A stretch of DNA of 64,000 bases from DATFFO01 sp963772815 (GTDB lineage: Bacteria > Actinomycetota > Acidimicrobiia > Spongiisociales > ZC4RG35), in contig CAVYYV010000006.1 in the NCBI GenBank assembly GCA_963772815.1, forward strand, positions 62,001-126,000, written 5' to 3'. The notes under the pieces were generated by a model that worked only from the letters and a program-made list of their open reading frames with translations, did not search any database and was not told the origin of the DNA. The stretch's first letter is position 1. The number at the start of each line of letters is the position of its first letter. The translations under genes were made by a program, and so were the position numbers. Below, in pieces: positions 1-8,533 of the stretch.

Positions 1-404
1 ACCGTCAAGAAGATCGAAGCGAATAGGGGCTTGGCAAAGATGACGCGCAAAGGATGCTCGAAGAGCAGGCCGGTGAGCCCGGCCGGAATGGTGGCCACCA
101 CCAGCAGCCACGCCATCCTCTCGTCGGGCGTCTCAACACGCCGCGTCCGCAGCGTGCGGAGGAATCCCGCGATGATTCCCCGCCACTCGTCCCAAAAGTA
201 GATGAGCAGAGCCAAGGCCGTGGCCACATGCAGGCCCACCAGAAATGCCAAGAAGAACGACTCCGGTTGTGACTGGGCGGTGGCCAGTTCGTGCCAGCCC
301 AACAATGAGGGCACCACCACAGCGTGACCCAAACTGGAAATGGGAAACAGCTCGGAGAAGCCCTGAAGGACCCCCATCACGATCGCTTGAATGTAAGTGA
401 GCAC
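1..404 (-). CDS. uppP: Undecaprenyl-diphosphatase UppP (BacA), N-terminal part
   Basis: Partial gene; the C-terminal part lies beyond the left edge of the window. UppP is a membrane enzyme that dephosphorylates undecaprenyl diphosphate so the peptidoglycan lipid carrier can be reused. The visible 134 residues begin VLTYIQAIVMGVLQG and carry the family signature ELFPISSLGH near residues 18-27. Hydrophobic segments follow (FFLAFLVGLHVATALALLIY, then WLLVVATIPAGLTGLLF). I chose the GTG at 404-402 because it gives the short N-terminus usual for this family. A weak GAGAGG lies just upstream. The identity is clear from the signature motif. Confidence 0.9.
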   Translation of the reverse strand, partial: MLTYIQAIVMGVLQGFSELFPISSLGHAVVVPSLLGWHELATAQSQPESFFLAFLVGLHVATALALLIYFWDEWRGIIAGFLRTLRTRRVETPDERMAWLLVVATIPAGLTGLLFEHPLRVIFAKPLFASIFLT

Positions 405-533
405 ATGCCTCTCAACGGTCGAACCGCCGCAGGCTATCACCGCCCACCGCATAGGCCTCGGTGGTGACCGTGACAGGCGAAACCAGCGATACGAGCGAGC
501 CTGCAGGATGCAGAGGCGGTCGCTCCACACTCA

Positions 534-1403
534 CTAGAGGGCCTCGACGCGTCGTCGGACCCAATATTTGAACCAGTCATCGCCGAAGGGCACGTACAGC
601 CTGACCGCCGTGCCCCGATTCAACAGGTCGATTGCATCTTGGTTTCGAATCCCGAGCAGCATCTCGACTGTCGCGGAGCCGAATAGCGGAAGGAGTGCTT
701 CTTGCAGCACTGGATCGTGTGTGGCGAGGGCTACGTCGTGGATCCCGTGGCTGCTGATCTGGTGGGCGAGCCTGACGAAGGCCCTGTCGGTGGCCTCGCC
801 CCAAGCGTGGGCCATCTTCGGTGGCTCGAGGTATGCCCCTTTTACAAGGCGGATCCCGACGTCGGCTTCGATAAGGCGCTCAACGTCCTCGGGGCTTCGG
901 CGTAGGTTCGCCTGCACGGTGGCCACGACCGGGATCCCGAGCTTTCGCAGTTGGATCGACGCATCGATGATTCGGTCGGTTCTGTGGCTCTCTTCGCCGC
1001 TGACCTGGAGTCGAGCTTGCTGCGGGAGCAGTGAGCCAACCGTGGCAGCGTTTTCGACGAAGAACTCGGGGGAGTGATCGATCCCAAGATGGGAGGGGAC
1101 TACCTCGAGGTCGACCCACCCATCGAACTCGGTCGTCGCTGCTGCGGCCCGTCGGTACTGGGCCAGAACAGCTGGTATGTCGGAAGGCTCATCGAGGCCC
1201 TCCCCGAAGAAGTCGACAGAAATGTGAAAGCCTCGACCAACGAGCTCCCGGATCCTGTCGTGCGCCTCCTCCAGGCTTCGACCACCAACGAACCGACGAG
1301 CCGATCGATAGGCGAACTTCTCGACCACCTTCGTCGACCGAACCAGTGGCTCCCATCCATCTCGAACCACCAGCCAATAGGCCACCCGCCGCAACGACGT
1401 CAC
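534..1403 (-). CDS. Proline dehydrogenase (monofunctional)
   Basis: A 289-residue protein, the usual size for single-domain actinobacterial proline dehydrogenases. The family uses FAD to oxidise proline to pyrroline-5-carboxylate. Recognisable TIM-barrel motifs are IRLVKGAYLEPP near residues 180-195, ALATHD near 225, and the C-terminal substrate/FAD-binding signature VRLYVPFGDDWFKYWVRRR. No P5C dehydrogenase gene is adjacent, so that second step must be encoded elsewhere. The start is a GTG at 1403. A later in-frame GTG would trim a few residues. Upstream lies decayed DNA. Confidence 0.9.
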   Translation of the reverse strand: MTSLRRVAYWLVVRDGWEPLVRSTKVVEKFAYRSARRFVGGRSLEEAHDRIRELVGRGFHISVDFFGEGLDEPSDIPAVLAQYRRAAAATTEFDGWVDLEVVPSHLGIDHSPEFFVENAATVGSLLPQQARLQVSGEESHRTDRIIDASIQLRKLGIPVVATVQANLRRSPEDVERLIEADVGIRLVKGAYLEPPKMAHAWGEATDRAFVRLAHQISSHGIHDVALATHDPVLQEALLPLFGSATVEMLLGIRNQDAIDLLNRGTAVRLYVPFGDDWFKYWVRRRVEAL

Positions 1404-1646
1404 GACGCTCGACCCTACTCGATGGACCCCAGGACATCCGACGGTGTCTCAAGGGTTTGAGCCCGGTGGCGGTGAATTCTCGTCCCAACCGATCCGGGAT
1501 GGGTTCAGCCGCCCATCAGGGCGGGTCAACGACCGGCGTTTCCGCTCCGGGGGCGGGCCACCAGACCCTGGCGGGCCATCGACGATGCCACCGTATTCTG
1601 TGACACCCTCCAGCCGTCTGCCAGCAGGTCCTCCCAGATCCGGGGC

Positions 1647-1976
1647 GACATCTTCGCTGACCTGATCGTCCTGCCCATCCTGAACATCTATCGCAAGTAC
1701 TACGGCATCAAGATGGCGCTGTTCATGCTCGCAACCTTCTACGCCACAATGGTGGCTTCCGGCTACGCCGTCGAGATCATCTTTGGCACTACTGGGCTCA
1801 TCCCGACCGAGCGCAACGCCAAGGTCATCGAAGCGTCAGTGACGCTCAACTACACGACTGTGCTCAACATCATCTTCTTGATCTTCGCCACACTGCTCGT
1901 CGTGCACTTCTTCCGCACCGGTGGTCGACAAATGCTCGAGGACATGAACGCGGCGCAAGGTCACAGCCGCGATTGA
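1647..1976 (+). pseudogene. C-terminal remnant of a COG0701-type permease
   Basis: The frame reads GDIFADLIVLPILNIYRKYY and continues through two hydrophobic helices to a C-terminus at FFRTGGRQMLEDMN. DLIVLPILNIYRKYYG, NYTTVLNI and RTGG are typical of the last third of the COG0701 permease family (ArsP/YraQ-like). The preceding two thirds are missing: upstream of 1647 the frame becomes low-complexity Ser/Pro/Arg sequence without helices. The internal ATG at 1713 gives an 87-residue ORF, but this is best read as a truncated gene. Confidence 0.7.
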
Positions 1977-2157
1977 GGGAACACCCTGCCTCGCCGGTGT
2001 CAGTGCGACTGGCGTTTCATCGCAGTCGGTGTCGCCATCCTGTCGCTCGCAGCCGTCGCCGGGTGAATTGGTCGGCGACACCACAGGCACCGGAGGGCCA
2101 GGAGGGTCTCGTCATGCGGTGCAGACCCGTTGCTGGTTGCCTCACGGGTGCTCGACC

Positions 2158-2345
2158 CGGGGTGGTCACCGGGCCCAGATCGACGGTCTCGACGACGACG
2201 CCCTCGGTGCCGCCATCCCGCGAACGACGATATTCGCCCGGGTTGGACCGGATCAGAAGTCCCGGATCGTGTCGATCTTCCGCAAGTCCGGCGGTGACGT
2301 CGCCTTTCTCGGGGACGGCGTCGATGATGCCCTGGCCCTCCACCG
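2158..2345 (+). pseudogene. Fragment of a P-type cation ATPase (P-domain)
   Basis: The translation here includes a VVTG stretch, then QIDGLDDDALGAAIPRT, FARVGPDQKSRIV and FLGDGVDDALALH. This matches the end of the P-domain of P-type ATPases, where FARV.P.QK is followed by the Mg-binding GDG.ND.PAL motif. In this copy that motif reads GDGVDDALAL. The VVTG part lies in a different frame from the rest, so there is at least one frameshift. Neither the phosphorylation motif (DKTGT) nor the membrane helices are present. It is a small decayed remnant. Confidence 0.6.
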
Positions 2346-2362
2346 CCACGCCTCTCCGCATC

Positions 2363-2539
2363 ATGGGGTGCGTGACGCCCCGGACCCACGTCATCTACGT
2401 GGTGCCGGTCGTCGTCGCCACCGCAGCGGTGGCCGTCGCCAGGCAATGCAACCCGATACTGGCACTCACCGTCGCCGTAGTCGGCATCGCGCTCGCTCTA
2501 TTCGTGTACAGGCTTCTCAGCGACACACCACGACAGTGA
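2363..2539 (+). CDS. Possible small two-helix membrane protein
   Basis: A 58-codon ORF that starts MGCVTPRTHVIYVV and contains two hydrophobic stretches (IYVVPVVVATAAVAVA and ILALTVAVVGIALALFVY). No clear ribosome binding site precedes the ATG. It directly follows the decayed ATPase fragment, so it may be the out-of-frame continuation of another membrane-protein remnant rather than a gene. I do not recognise a family. Confidence 0.25.
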   Translation: MGCVTPRTHVIYVVPVVVATAAVAVARQCNPILALTVAVVGIALALFVYRLLSDTPRQ

Positions 2540-2569
2540 TCTGATCATCCGGACGCCGCCAGGAGAGGG

Positions 2570-3964
2570 CTACTGCCGGTCGCCGCGCGGAGCCGGGTCG
2601 GTCCATCTCCGCCCCGCGGACGGCACGTCGCGCGCCGCAGCGGGTCCCCAGCCGCCCTGCTGGTACGCAGTGGGTGCCGAGCCGGGGTCCAGGATTCCGT
2701 CGACGATGCGCCACGCCTCCTCGACCTCGTCTTCGCGTCCGAACTGGGATCGGTTCCCGTCGAGAGCGTCGCCCAGCACCCGCTCGTAGGCGAGGGGGAT
2801 CCGTCCGAAGATGTTGTCGTAGTCCACGGTCAGCGGGGTGGTGACCAGTTGGATCCCGTCGCCCGGCAGCTTGGTCTGCACCATGAGGTCGACACCGTCG
2901 GCGGGCCCGATGCGAAACACGAGTTGGTTCGCCTCCGGAACGGTGCCGGTGGCCGAGAACGACAGCGGCGGCGACTCTTGAAAGACCACCCGCGCCTCGG
3001 TGCAGGTGACGGCCAGCGCCTTGCCGGCACGCAGGAAGATCGGAACCCCGTACCAGCGGGGTGTCTCGACGGCCAGGGGCAGGGCGACGAAGGTGGCCAC
3101 CGTCGAATCCTTGGAGACACGATCCGCCGACCGGTAGCCGCGGTACTGACCGTAGACGACCGCGTCGGACGGGACCGTCCGGGTCGCCTTGAGTACCTTG
3201 GCCCGCTCGTCGGCGAAGGAGTCGGCATCGGGCGTGATCGGTGCCTCCATCGTGAGAAGACAGACCACCTGCAGCAGGTGGTTTTGCACCACGTCGCGGA
3301 CCACACCCAGGGTCTCGTATAGGGCGCCGCGGCTGCCGATGTCGAACGACTCGGCCATCGTGATCTGGATGTGGTCGACGTAGTGCCGGTTCAATACGGC
3401 ATCGAAAATCGGGTTCGCGTAGCGGAAGGCGAGCAGGTTCTCGACCGGTTCCTTTCCGAGGAAGTGGTCGATCCGGTAGATCGCAGTCTCGTCGAGGAAC
3501 CGGTGCAAGACCCCGTTGAGTTCCCGGGCCGAGTCGAGATCGCGCCCGAAGGGCTTCTCCACCATGGCCCGAGAGTCGTCGAGCAGACCGACTCCGCCGA
3601 GACCGGAGACCACCGTCTCAAACATCACCGGCGGGATGGCCAGGTAGTGGAGGCACCCGGAAGGGGCACCGATGCAAGCGTGGAGCCGTCGATAGGTCTC
3701 CGCATCGGTGTAGTCGCCGGCGACGAAGTCCAGGCGGGCCAACAGCCTCTTCTCGACCTCGGCGTCGACGTCGTCGATGGCCTCCGAGATGGCGCCGGAC
3801 ACGTGCTCGCGGAACCGCGGCGCGTCCCACGGATCGAGGGCGACTCCGACGATGTGCTGGTCGATGACCCCGCGTTCCTCCAGTCGGTACAGCGCGGGGA
3901 GCAGCATCTTCCTGGCCAGGTCGCCGCTGGCACCGAAGAGGATGATCTGGTGGATGTCGCTCAT
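2570..3964 (-). CDS. zwf: Glucose-6-phosphate dehydrogenase
   Basis: A 464-residue enzyme catalysing the NAD(P)-dependent oxidation of glucose 6-phosphate to 6-phosphogluconolactone, the first step of the oxidative pentose phosphate pathway. The Rossmann motif ILFGASGDLARKMLLPAL is at residues 8-25. The active-site signature YRIDHFLGKEPVENLL lies near residue 165. The C-terminus has the family motif YQQGGWGP. Length and start (ATG at 3964) are normal. The usual partners tal, tkt, opcA and pgl are not adjacent. An ISL3 element inserted about 200 bp upstream. Confidence 0.95.
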   Translation of the reverse strand: MSDIHQIILFGASGDLARKMLLPALYRLEERGVIDQHIVGVALDPWDAPRFREHVSGAISEAIDDVDAEVEKRLLARLDFVAGDYTDAETYRRLHACIGAPSGCLHYLAIPPVMFETVVSGLGGVGLLDDSRAMVEKPFGRDLDSARELNGVLHRFLDETAIYRIDHFLGKEPVENLLAFRYANPIFDAVLNRHYVDHIQITMAESFDIGSRGALYETLGVVRDVVQNHLLQVVCLLTMEAPITPDADSFADERAKVLKATRTVPSDAVVYGQYRGYRSADRVSKDSTVATFVALPLAVETPRWYGVPIFLRAGKALAVTCTEARVVFQESPPLSFSATGTVPEANQLVFRIGPADGVDLMVQTKLPGDGIQLVTTPLTVDYDNIFGRIPLAYERVLGDALDGNRSQFGREDEVEEAWRIVDGILDPGSAPTAYQQGGWGPAAARDVPSAGRRWTDPAPRGDRQ

Positions 3965-4154
3965 GGATGCTCTTCTCTGATCCTGTCATGATGGTGGTCG
4001 GTCGCGTGCTATTTCCAAAGGCGGCTGACCGGGGACCCGTTCCGGGCGATCCCCCGAGGCTTGCGAACCGAAGAGGTGGAACCGGAACCCCGAGATCCGC
4101 GGCGACGAAGGCGCTCCCACCGCCTACGAAATGGACGCGACCGGCAAACTCGTC

Positions 4155-4162
4155 AAAATGCA
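4155..4162. repeat. Left target-site duplication of the ISL3 element
   Basis: AAAATGCA directly abuts the left inverted repeat. The same eight bases recur at 5547-5554 directly after the right inverted repeat. An 8-bp duplication is the expected signature of ISL3-family transposition. The perfect match suggests a recent insertion. Confidence 0.85.
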
Positions 4163-4183
4163 GGATCTGCGCGTTGAGGTGGG
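4163..4183 (+). repeat. Left inverted repeat of the ISL3 element
   Basis: The core CTGCGCGTTGAGGTGGG is shared, in inverted orientation, with 5525-5546. The outermost bases are GGAT here and GGAGA at the other end, a one-base length difference. Confidence 0.8.
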
Positions 4184-4202
4184 ACGGCCCTTCGATTCTC
4201 GG

Positions 4203-5435
4203 TCATGGTGATGTTGCCATGCCGGGTGTGAGGAGGAGGGCTCTGGCGGCGAAGTTTGATATGTTGACGAAGCCGTAGGCGACTCGTTTTAGGACGGATA
4301 GTTTCCCGTTGGTGCCTTCGATCCGGCCGTTCGTGGCGCGGTCTCCGGTGTCGTGAAAGGCGAAGATCTCGTCTCCCCACTCGAGCAGGGTTTCTGTGAG
4401 CCGGTCGAACTCGACCAGCGGTGTTGCCTGCCATATGTCGACGAAGGCTCCGAGGGCTTGGTTGGCTTCGTCTGAGTCGGAGGCGAGGTGGATGCCATAG
4501 AGGTGTTGGAGCATCCGCCAGGCCGCTTCCAGTTCGGGCCGGCCCTCCAGCACCCTGCCGAGGGCTTCGATCCGGTGGTCTGGGAGATGGTCGAGGCGGG
4601 TGAGTTGGAGGTAGCGGGACCGGAAGATTTCGGGGTCGAACGCCGGCCGGAATCCTTGAGGGGCGATGCGTTGGATACGGCGCCGCACTTCGATCATCCC
4701 CGCCGCGAACCACCGGGCCACGTGGAAGCGGTCCAAGACGTGGGTGGCGTGACCGAGATGCTGGGCAATAGCCGACCGATAGGAGCCGGATCCGTCCGAG
4801 ACCACCACCTTGACGCCTTTGAGCCAGCGGTGACCCTGAGCCAACAGGAACCCCGACAGGGCGGCCTGGTTGCGGTGAGCGACGATCCCGAGGGTTTCGC
4901 CGGTGTCGCCGTTGATAACCACAGTGACGTAGCGGTGGCCACGCCGCAGCGACGTCTCATCAATCAAAAGGACACGGCAGCGGCGCCGGCGCCGCTCAGC
5001 CGAGACTCGATCCGACCAGTCCCGAGTCAACGTCATGATGAAATGCCACGGAAGGCCGTAGCGGCGGGACACCTCCCGAATCGACATGGCGTTCACGTCC
5101 TTCACCAGTTGGCGGGCCAGACGCCGGGTCACGTGGGTGCGCCGCCCCAGCAGGATCTCGGGATGATCCTCCCAGGACCGCTCCCCGCACTCGCCACATG
5201 AGAAACGGCGCCGGACCCACTCCAGCGTCGTTGGGCGGCCATGAGAAGGGAGATCCCGGACCCGGAACCGGCGGGAGTCGTGAACCCGGGAAGTCTTGAA
5301 CCCACAATGCGGGCAACGAACCACCCGACGGGTGTCCGTGATCTCGATCACCAGCTTCTCGAGGGCGTCTACCAGCACCGCCACTACGCGGATGCGACGC
5401 AGATGCAGACGAACACACATACGATCAGGCTCCAT
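4203..5435 (-). CDS. ISL3 family transposase
   Basis: A 410-residue transposase, full length for ISL3. The N-terminal zinc-ribbon region contains CPHCGFKTSRVHDSR followed by CGECGERSW. The DDE catalytic core is visible: LLIDETSLRRGHRYVTVV holds the first Asp, VVVSDGSGSYRSAI the second, and NGRIEGTNGKLSVLKRVAYG the Glu, all with family-typical surroundings. The start is the ATG at 5435-5433, and a 9-bp inverted repeat begins at this start codon. No frameshift is seen, so the element could be active. It reads toward zwf. Confidence 0.93.
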   Translation of the reverse strand: MEPDRMCVRLHLRRIRVVAVLVDALEKLVIEITDTRRVVRCPHCGFKTSRVHDSRRFRVRDLPSHGRPTTLEWVRRRFSCGECGERSWEDHPEILLGRRTHVTRRLARQLVKDVNAMSIREVSRRYGLPWHFIMTLTRDWSDRVSAERRRRRCRVLLIDETSLRRGHRYVTVVINGDTGETLGIVAHRNQAALSGFLLAQGHRWLKGVKVVVSDGSGSYRSAIAQHLGHATHVLDRFHVARWFAAGMIEVRRRIQRIAPQGFRPAFDPEIFRSRYLQLTRLDHLPDHRIEALGRVLEGRPELEAAWRMLQHLYGIHLASDSDEANQALGAFVDIWQATPLVEFDRLTETLLEWGDEIFAFHDTGDRATNGRIEGTNGKLSVLKRVAYGFVNISNFAARALLLTPGMATSP

Positions 5436-5490
5436 CAGGGCCCTTCCTTGCTCGGCGACTTTGACATCACCGAGTATCGAGGGGCCCTGA
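5435..5490 (-). promoter_or_regulatory. Inverted repeat at the transposase start
   Basis: TCAGGGCCC (5435-5443) pairs perfectly with GGGCCCTGA (5482-5490), with a 38-base loop. On a transcript entering from outside the element, this hairpin would sit against the transposase ATG. Several IS families use such structures to block translation of read-through transcripts. Here that role is only inferred from the position. Confidence 0.4.
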
Positions 5491-5521
5491 CTCTCAACCT
5501 GGCATTCTCACCAGACGGCGT

Positions 5522-5546
5522 CTCCCCACCTCAACGCGCAGTCTCC
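5522..5546 (-). repeat. Right inverted repeat of the ISL3 element
   Basis: Read on the minus strand it begins GGAGACTGCGCGTTGAGGTG, matching the left end over the CTGCGCGTTGAGGTGGG core. It is immediately followed on the outside by the AAAATGCA duplication. Confidence 0.8.
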
Positions 5547-5554
5547 AAAATGCA
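5547..5554. repeat. Right target-site duplication of the ISL3 element
   Basis: AAAATGCA, identical to 4155-4162 and directly adjacent to the right inverted repeat. Confidence 0.85.
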
Positions 5555-5576
5555 GGAACAGTCATCAATAGATAAC

Positions 5577-5794
5577 GGGTCAAGGCTGTGTCAGCGGGTG
5601 CATCCATCAGGGCCGTCCAGCGCATGTTGGGTCACGCCTCAGCCCAAATGACGTTGGACGTGTCCTCCCACCTGTTCACCGAAGACCTCGAGGACCTGGC
5701 CGACAGGCTCGACCAGAGGTACGGCAACGTCACGCCGGCCAAGTCCGCCGATGTGGTCGACCTGCGAGAGGCTAAGGAGGTGCCTAATGGCTGA
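5577..5794 (+). pseudogene. C-terminal remnant of a tyrosine recombinase (phage-type integrase)
   Basis: The frame encodes VSAGASIRAVQRMLGHASAQ followed by MTLDVSSHLFTEDLEDLADRLD. This is the last part of phage-type integrases, from just after the second catalytic Arg region through LGH and the segment carrying the nucleophilic Tyr. In the family that segment reads like TLD.Y.HLF. Here the expected Tyr position is Ser (DVSSHLF). A TAA stop lies just upstream of the fragment, and the N-terminal domain with the other catalytic residues is missing. It cannot be a working recombinase. It marks an old integration and overlaps the start of the next gene by 8 bases. Confidence 0.75.
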
Positions 5795-6185
5795 CAAATA
5801 CGGAACCGAACTGAGCGAGGGCGATTTGGCAATGTGGTGCCCGCCCACGACCGCACCTGACGGAGAGCCGGATGCCAGCGGGGTGGAAATCGTCAAGGTG
5901 CTCAACAACAACAGGTACATGATCGAGTTCTGGCGGAACGATGATGAGCCTCCGCTCTGGGTCCAGCAGCTCCACCCGGAGCTGCAGGCGCTCGTCGCTG
6001 GCGGCGAGAAGATCGTGGCGGAGGCCGATGCCTATCTTGCCGAGCACGGGGTCGGAGCCGGCGCTCTCCCACTCGACTCACCCCTCGTAGTGCCGGGGAG
6101 CGAACTCATTTCGCTCATGAATACGGAGGACCTGTGGAACGAGGACCTGGGCGACGAGCGTGGAGGCCCCTGGGACTTCCACTGA
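5787..6185 (+). CDS. Small acidic protein of unknown function
   Basis: A 132-residue ORF with a strong ribosome binding site (AAGGAGG at 5774-5780, six bases before the ATG). The sequence is rich in Glu and Asp with several Trp (WCPP, FWRNDD, LWVQQLHPE, PWDFH at the C-terminus). It has no signal peptide or membrane helix. I recognise no family. Its start lies inside the end of the integrase remnant, so the two were probably translationally coupled in the original mobile element. It is best regarded as island cargo. Confidence 0.6.
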   Translation: MADKYGTELSEGDLAMWCPPTTAPDGEPDASGVEIVKVLNNNRYMIEFWRNDDEPPLWVQQLHPELQALVAGGEKIVAEADAYLAEHGVGAGALPLDSPLVVPGSELISLMNTEDLWNEDLGDERGGPWDFH

Positions 6186-6396
6186 ATCAGTGAAGATACG
6201 AGCGGAACTGGCCGGCGGTATCTGACCTGCCAATGAACTGGCCCCCCTTGCGGGTTCTCTTGACCGGGACGAGTCGATGGCGCCGGACGAGAGGATCTCG
6301 CAATAGCAGGACACATCCTTGAGAGCCTTCTCCCGATCTGAAGCGGGTGCACCGAAAAGCCTGAGCCGGTGATGGGTGCCAGAACGTCCCGACCGA

Positions 6397-8054
6397 TCAT
6401 GTGTCGACTTCGTGAATGCGGGTTGCCCGGGTTGCTGATGCAACAGGGGGCCACTGTGTTCTGAGGAGAGAACGCTGGATCTTTCCAGACGCCGTTCGTG
6501 GCAGCGCCTCGACATACGCCACGCGCCGCGGTGCTGCGTAGACGCCAACCCGGTCCCTCACGGAACCTACCAGCCGATCGGTGAGGGCCGCCGTGGCAGC
6601 TACGTCAGGCTTCAGCACAACTAAAGCGGTCACAGCTTCAATGCGATAGGGATCGGGAGTGCCTATCACAGCCACTTCCGCGACTTCCGGCACCAGCAGC
6701 AATGCCGCTTCTATGTCGAATGGGCCGATTCGATACCCAGAGCTAGTGATCACATCATCAGACCGCACAGCGGAGCCGAACACGCCATCAGAGCCCACAA
6801 ACGCCCTGTCGGCCGTTACGTAGTACCTCTCTCCAAACGGGAAGCGCTCGGCCGTGGCTTCGTCATTGTTGAGGTATCCCTGGAACCAAAAGAGGGGCGA
6901 CAAGTACGTGTCGACAGCCAACTCCCCGAAGCTTCCGTCAGCCAACTCCGATCCTTCGTTGTCCAACACAACCATCCGGAAGCCGGGAAGGGACGGACCC
7001 ATCAGTCCTGGCTCGACGTCGATCACATCGCGGAAGCCGTGGCGGTAGCCGACAACCATGCCTAGCTCTGTCTGTCCATAGTGATCGTGAATAGGGATTC
7101 CGAAAGTCTCCTGTGCCCAAACACCTACCTCGGCAGTCAGAGGCTCACCTGCACTGGAGAGGCTCCGAAGAAAGCTACGGCTCCGGAACTCGGCCTTCAC
7201 ACCCTCGTTTCTCAGCGCCCGGAAGGCGGTCGCTGGTCCACACAGATTTGTAACACGATGCCGAACGACCGCATCGAGCAAGTCGGACGCATAAAATCTG
7301 ACATTCCTAAGAAGAGTGGCGTGGCCGAGAGCGAGAGGGCCAACGATTCCATAAAAGAGACCATATCCCCAGCCCGGGTCACTGATGTTAAGGAACACAT
7401 CATCAGCGCGATGGTCAAGACCGAAGCGCATATAGGCTTCGAATGATGCCAGAGCCCAGACCGGGATCACCACCCCTTTGGGTGGACCCGTAGTCCCTGA
7501 GGTGAAGAGAATCATGAGTGGATCTTCACCGGAAACGAAAGCACGATCGGCTGTTTCCCTTCCTGTCAAGAGACATTCGAAATCAATATCCCCTCGCCGG
7601 ATATCGGGGCCAACATTGATGACCTTCTGATCTTCCCCCGACACCTTCTCACGATTCTGGGCATCGGTGATAACGGCTCTACACCCAGCCGCTCTCAGTC
7701 GGTATGCCACCGCTTCCCGGCCAAACGCCGTAAACAGCGGTACGAGAACGCCTCCAACGCGCACACCGCGAGAATCGTCACCAGCAGCGCTGGACTCTTG
7801 GGCAACAAGATGGCTACCGAGTCGCCTGGGCCCACGCCGAGATCCCTCAAAGCACCAGCCATCCGGCTCGATGCATCTCTCAACTGATCGAAACTGAGGA
7901 TTTCCGTGTCGCGATCGCTCGATTCAAAGACCGCAGCTGCATTGGTGGCGTCAATATGCGCATCACATAGCGACCACGCGACATCGACATCGTCTGCCGC
8001 GAAATTTTCGAACCAAGGCTGCCACCGCATCGTCGACCGAATCGGACACCACAT
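6397..8054 (-). pseudogene. AMP-forming acyl-CoA ligase (benzoate/medium-chain type), frameshifted
   Basis: Two minus-strand frames join into one ligase of about 550 residues. The N-terminal part (8054 to about 7770) ends GDSVAILLPKSPALLVTILA. The second frame resumes at once with RVGGVLVPLFTAFG, so one base is missing near 7765-7770. The second part has the AMP-binding loop FTSGTTGPPKGVV, the adenylation motif YGQTELGM, the hinge region DDVITSSGYRIGPFDIE, and the catalytic-lysine motif PRTASGKIQRSLL. All motifs are intact, so either the deletion is a sequence error or the gene was lost recently. The family activates carboxylic acids to CoA thioesters. The substrate is unknown, but it lies downstream of the RidA/DapA/ABC-importer genes on the same strand and probably belongs to that locus. 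Confidence 0.8.
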
Positions 8055-8533
8055 ATCCCTCTAGTTGTAACAGCCCCTCGACACCCCGCGCCCAGCCTCG
8101 CATTTCAAGTGGCCACAGCGAGTTAATCTTGCCGCGATCGACCAGTCCGTGGTACGCGAAACTGAATTTCTGTGCTCCCTTCCACCAAAATAGGAATCCT
8201 CCGAAGCCGGTCCACTAGGCATAATCATCGGCATGAATGTTGCAGACCTCCCGAATACCCATAAGGATCTGAGTTTTCCACAAGTCATGCCGCCTAAATG
8301 CTAAGACGACCGAATCCCTAAGCGCACCGATAGCACGGATAGCACGGATAGCACGGATAGCACGGATTATAATCTCACACATTTGCCATAACAATTCCAC
8401 CTCGGTCAACCCTTTCCGGTCCACTCACTCCGGGATCAGTTCGGTAGTCTGTCCCCATTCCGTCAAACCAATCAGTCGCTATCAAGGTCCGTCGCAAGTG
8501 TTGCTGCATAATCTGACACGACGCTGCGAATGC
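8055..8533. other. Gene-free stretch with a short tandem repeat
   Basis: About 480 bases between the acyl-CoA ligase and the RidA gene, visibly less GC-rich than its surroundings. Short ORFs exist on the minus strand (for example 8215-8424, which contains a repeated Arg-Ala-Ile run), but none has a recognisable domain or clear ribosome binding site. The only structured feature I see is the 9-bp tandem repeat at 8329-8367. Confidence 0.5.
8329..8367. repeat. 9-bp tandem repeat (GATAGCACG x4)
   Basis: Four perfect head-to-tail copies of GATAGCACG from 8329 to 8364, followed by the start of a fifth (GAT). The unit is a multiple of three, and on the minus strand it would encode a repeated Arg-Ala-Ile. 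Polymerase slippage could change the copy number. Confidence 0.85.

Larger units (their letters stand above)
4163..5546 (-). mobile_element. Complete ISL3-family insertion sequence (1384 bp)
   Basis: The element is bounded by imperfect inverted repeats. The left end begins GGATCTGCGCGTTGAGGTGG and the right end, read inward on the other strand, begins GGAGACTGCGCGTTGAGGTG. An identical 8-bp direct repeat AAAATGCA flanks it on both sides. It carries one full-length transposase gene (4203-5435). If the element and one duplication copy are removed, an open frame runs across the site (residues ..TAYEMDATGKLVKMQ then EQSSIDNG..), so the IS may have split a coding sequence. Confidence 0.9.

Noticed and set aside
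8329..8367. Possible CRISPR-like array
   Set aside because: The units are only 9 bp with no spacers, and no cas genes are present. It is a simple tandem repeat.
8215..8424. Minus-strand 69-residue ORF with Arg-Ala-Ile repeats
   Set aside because: The coding signal comes from the tandem repeat; no ribosome site, domain or homology is visible.
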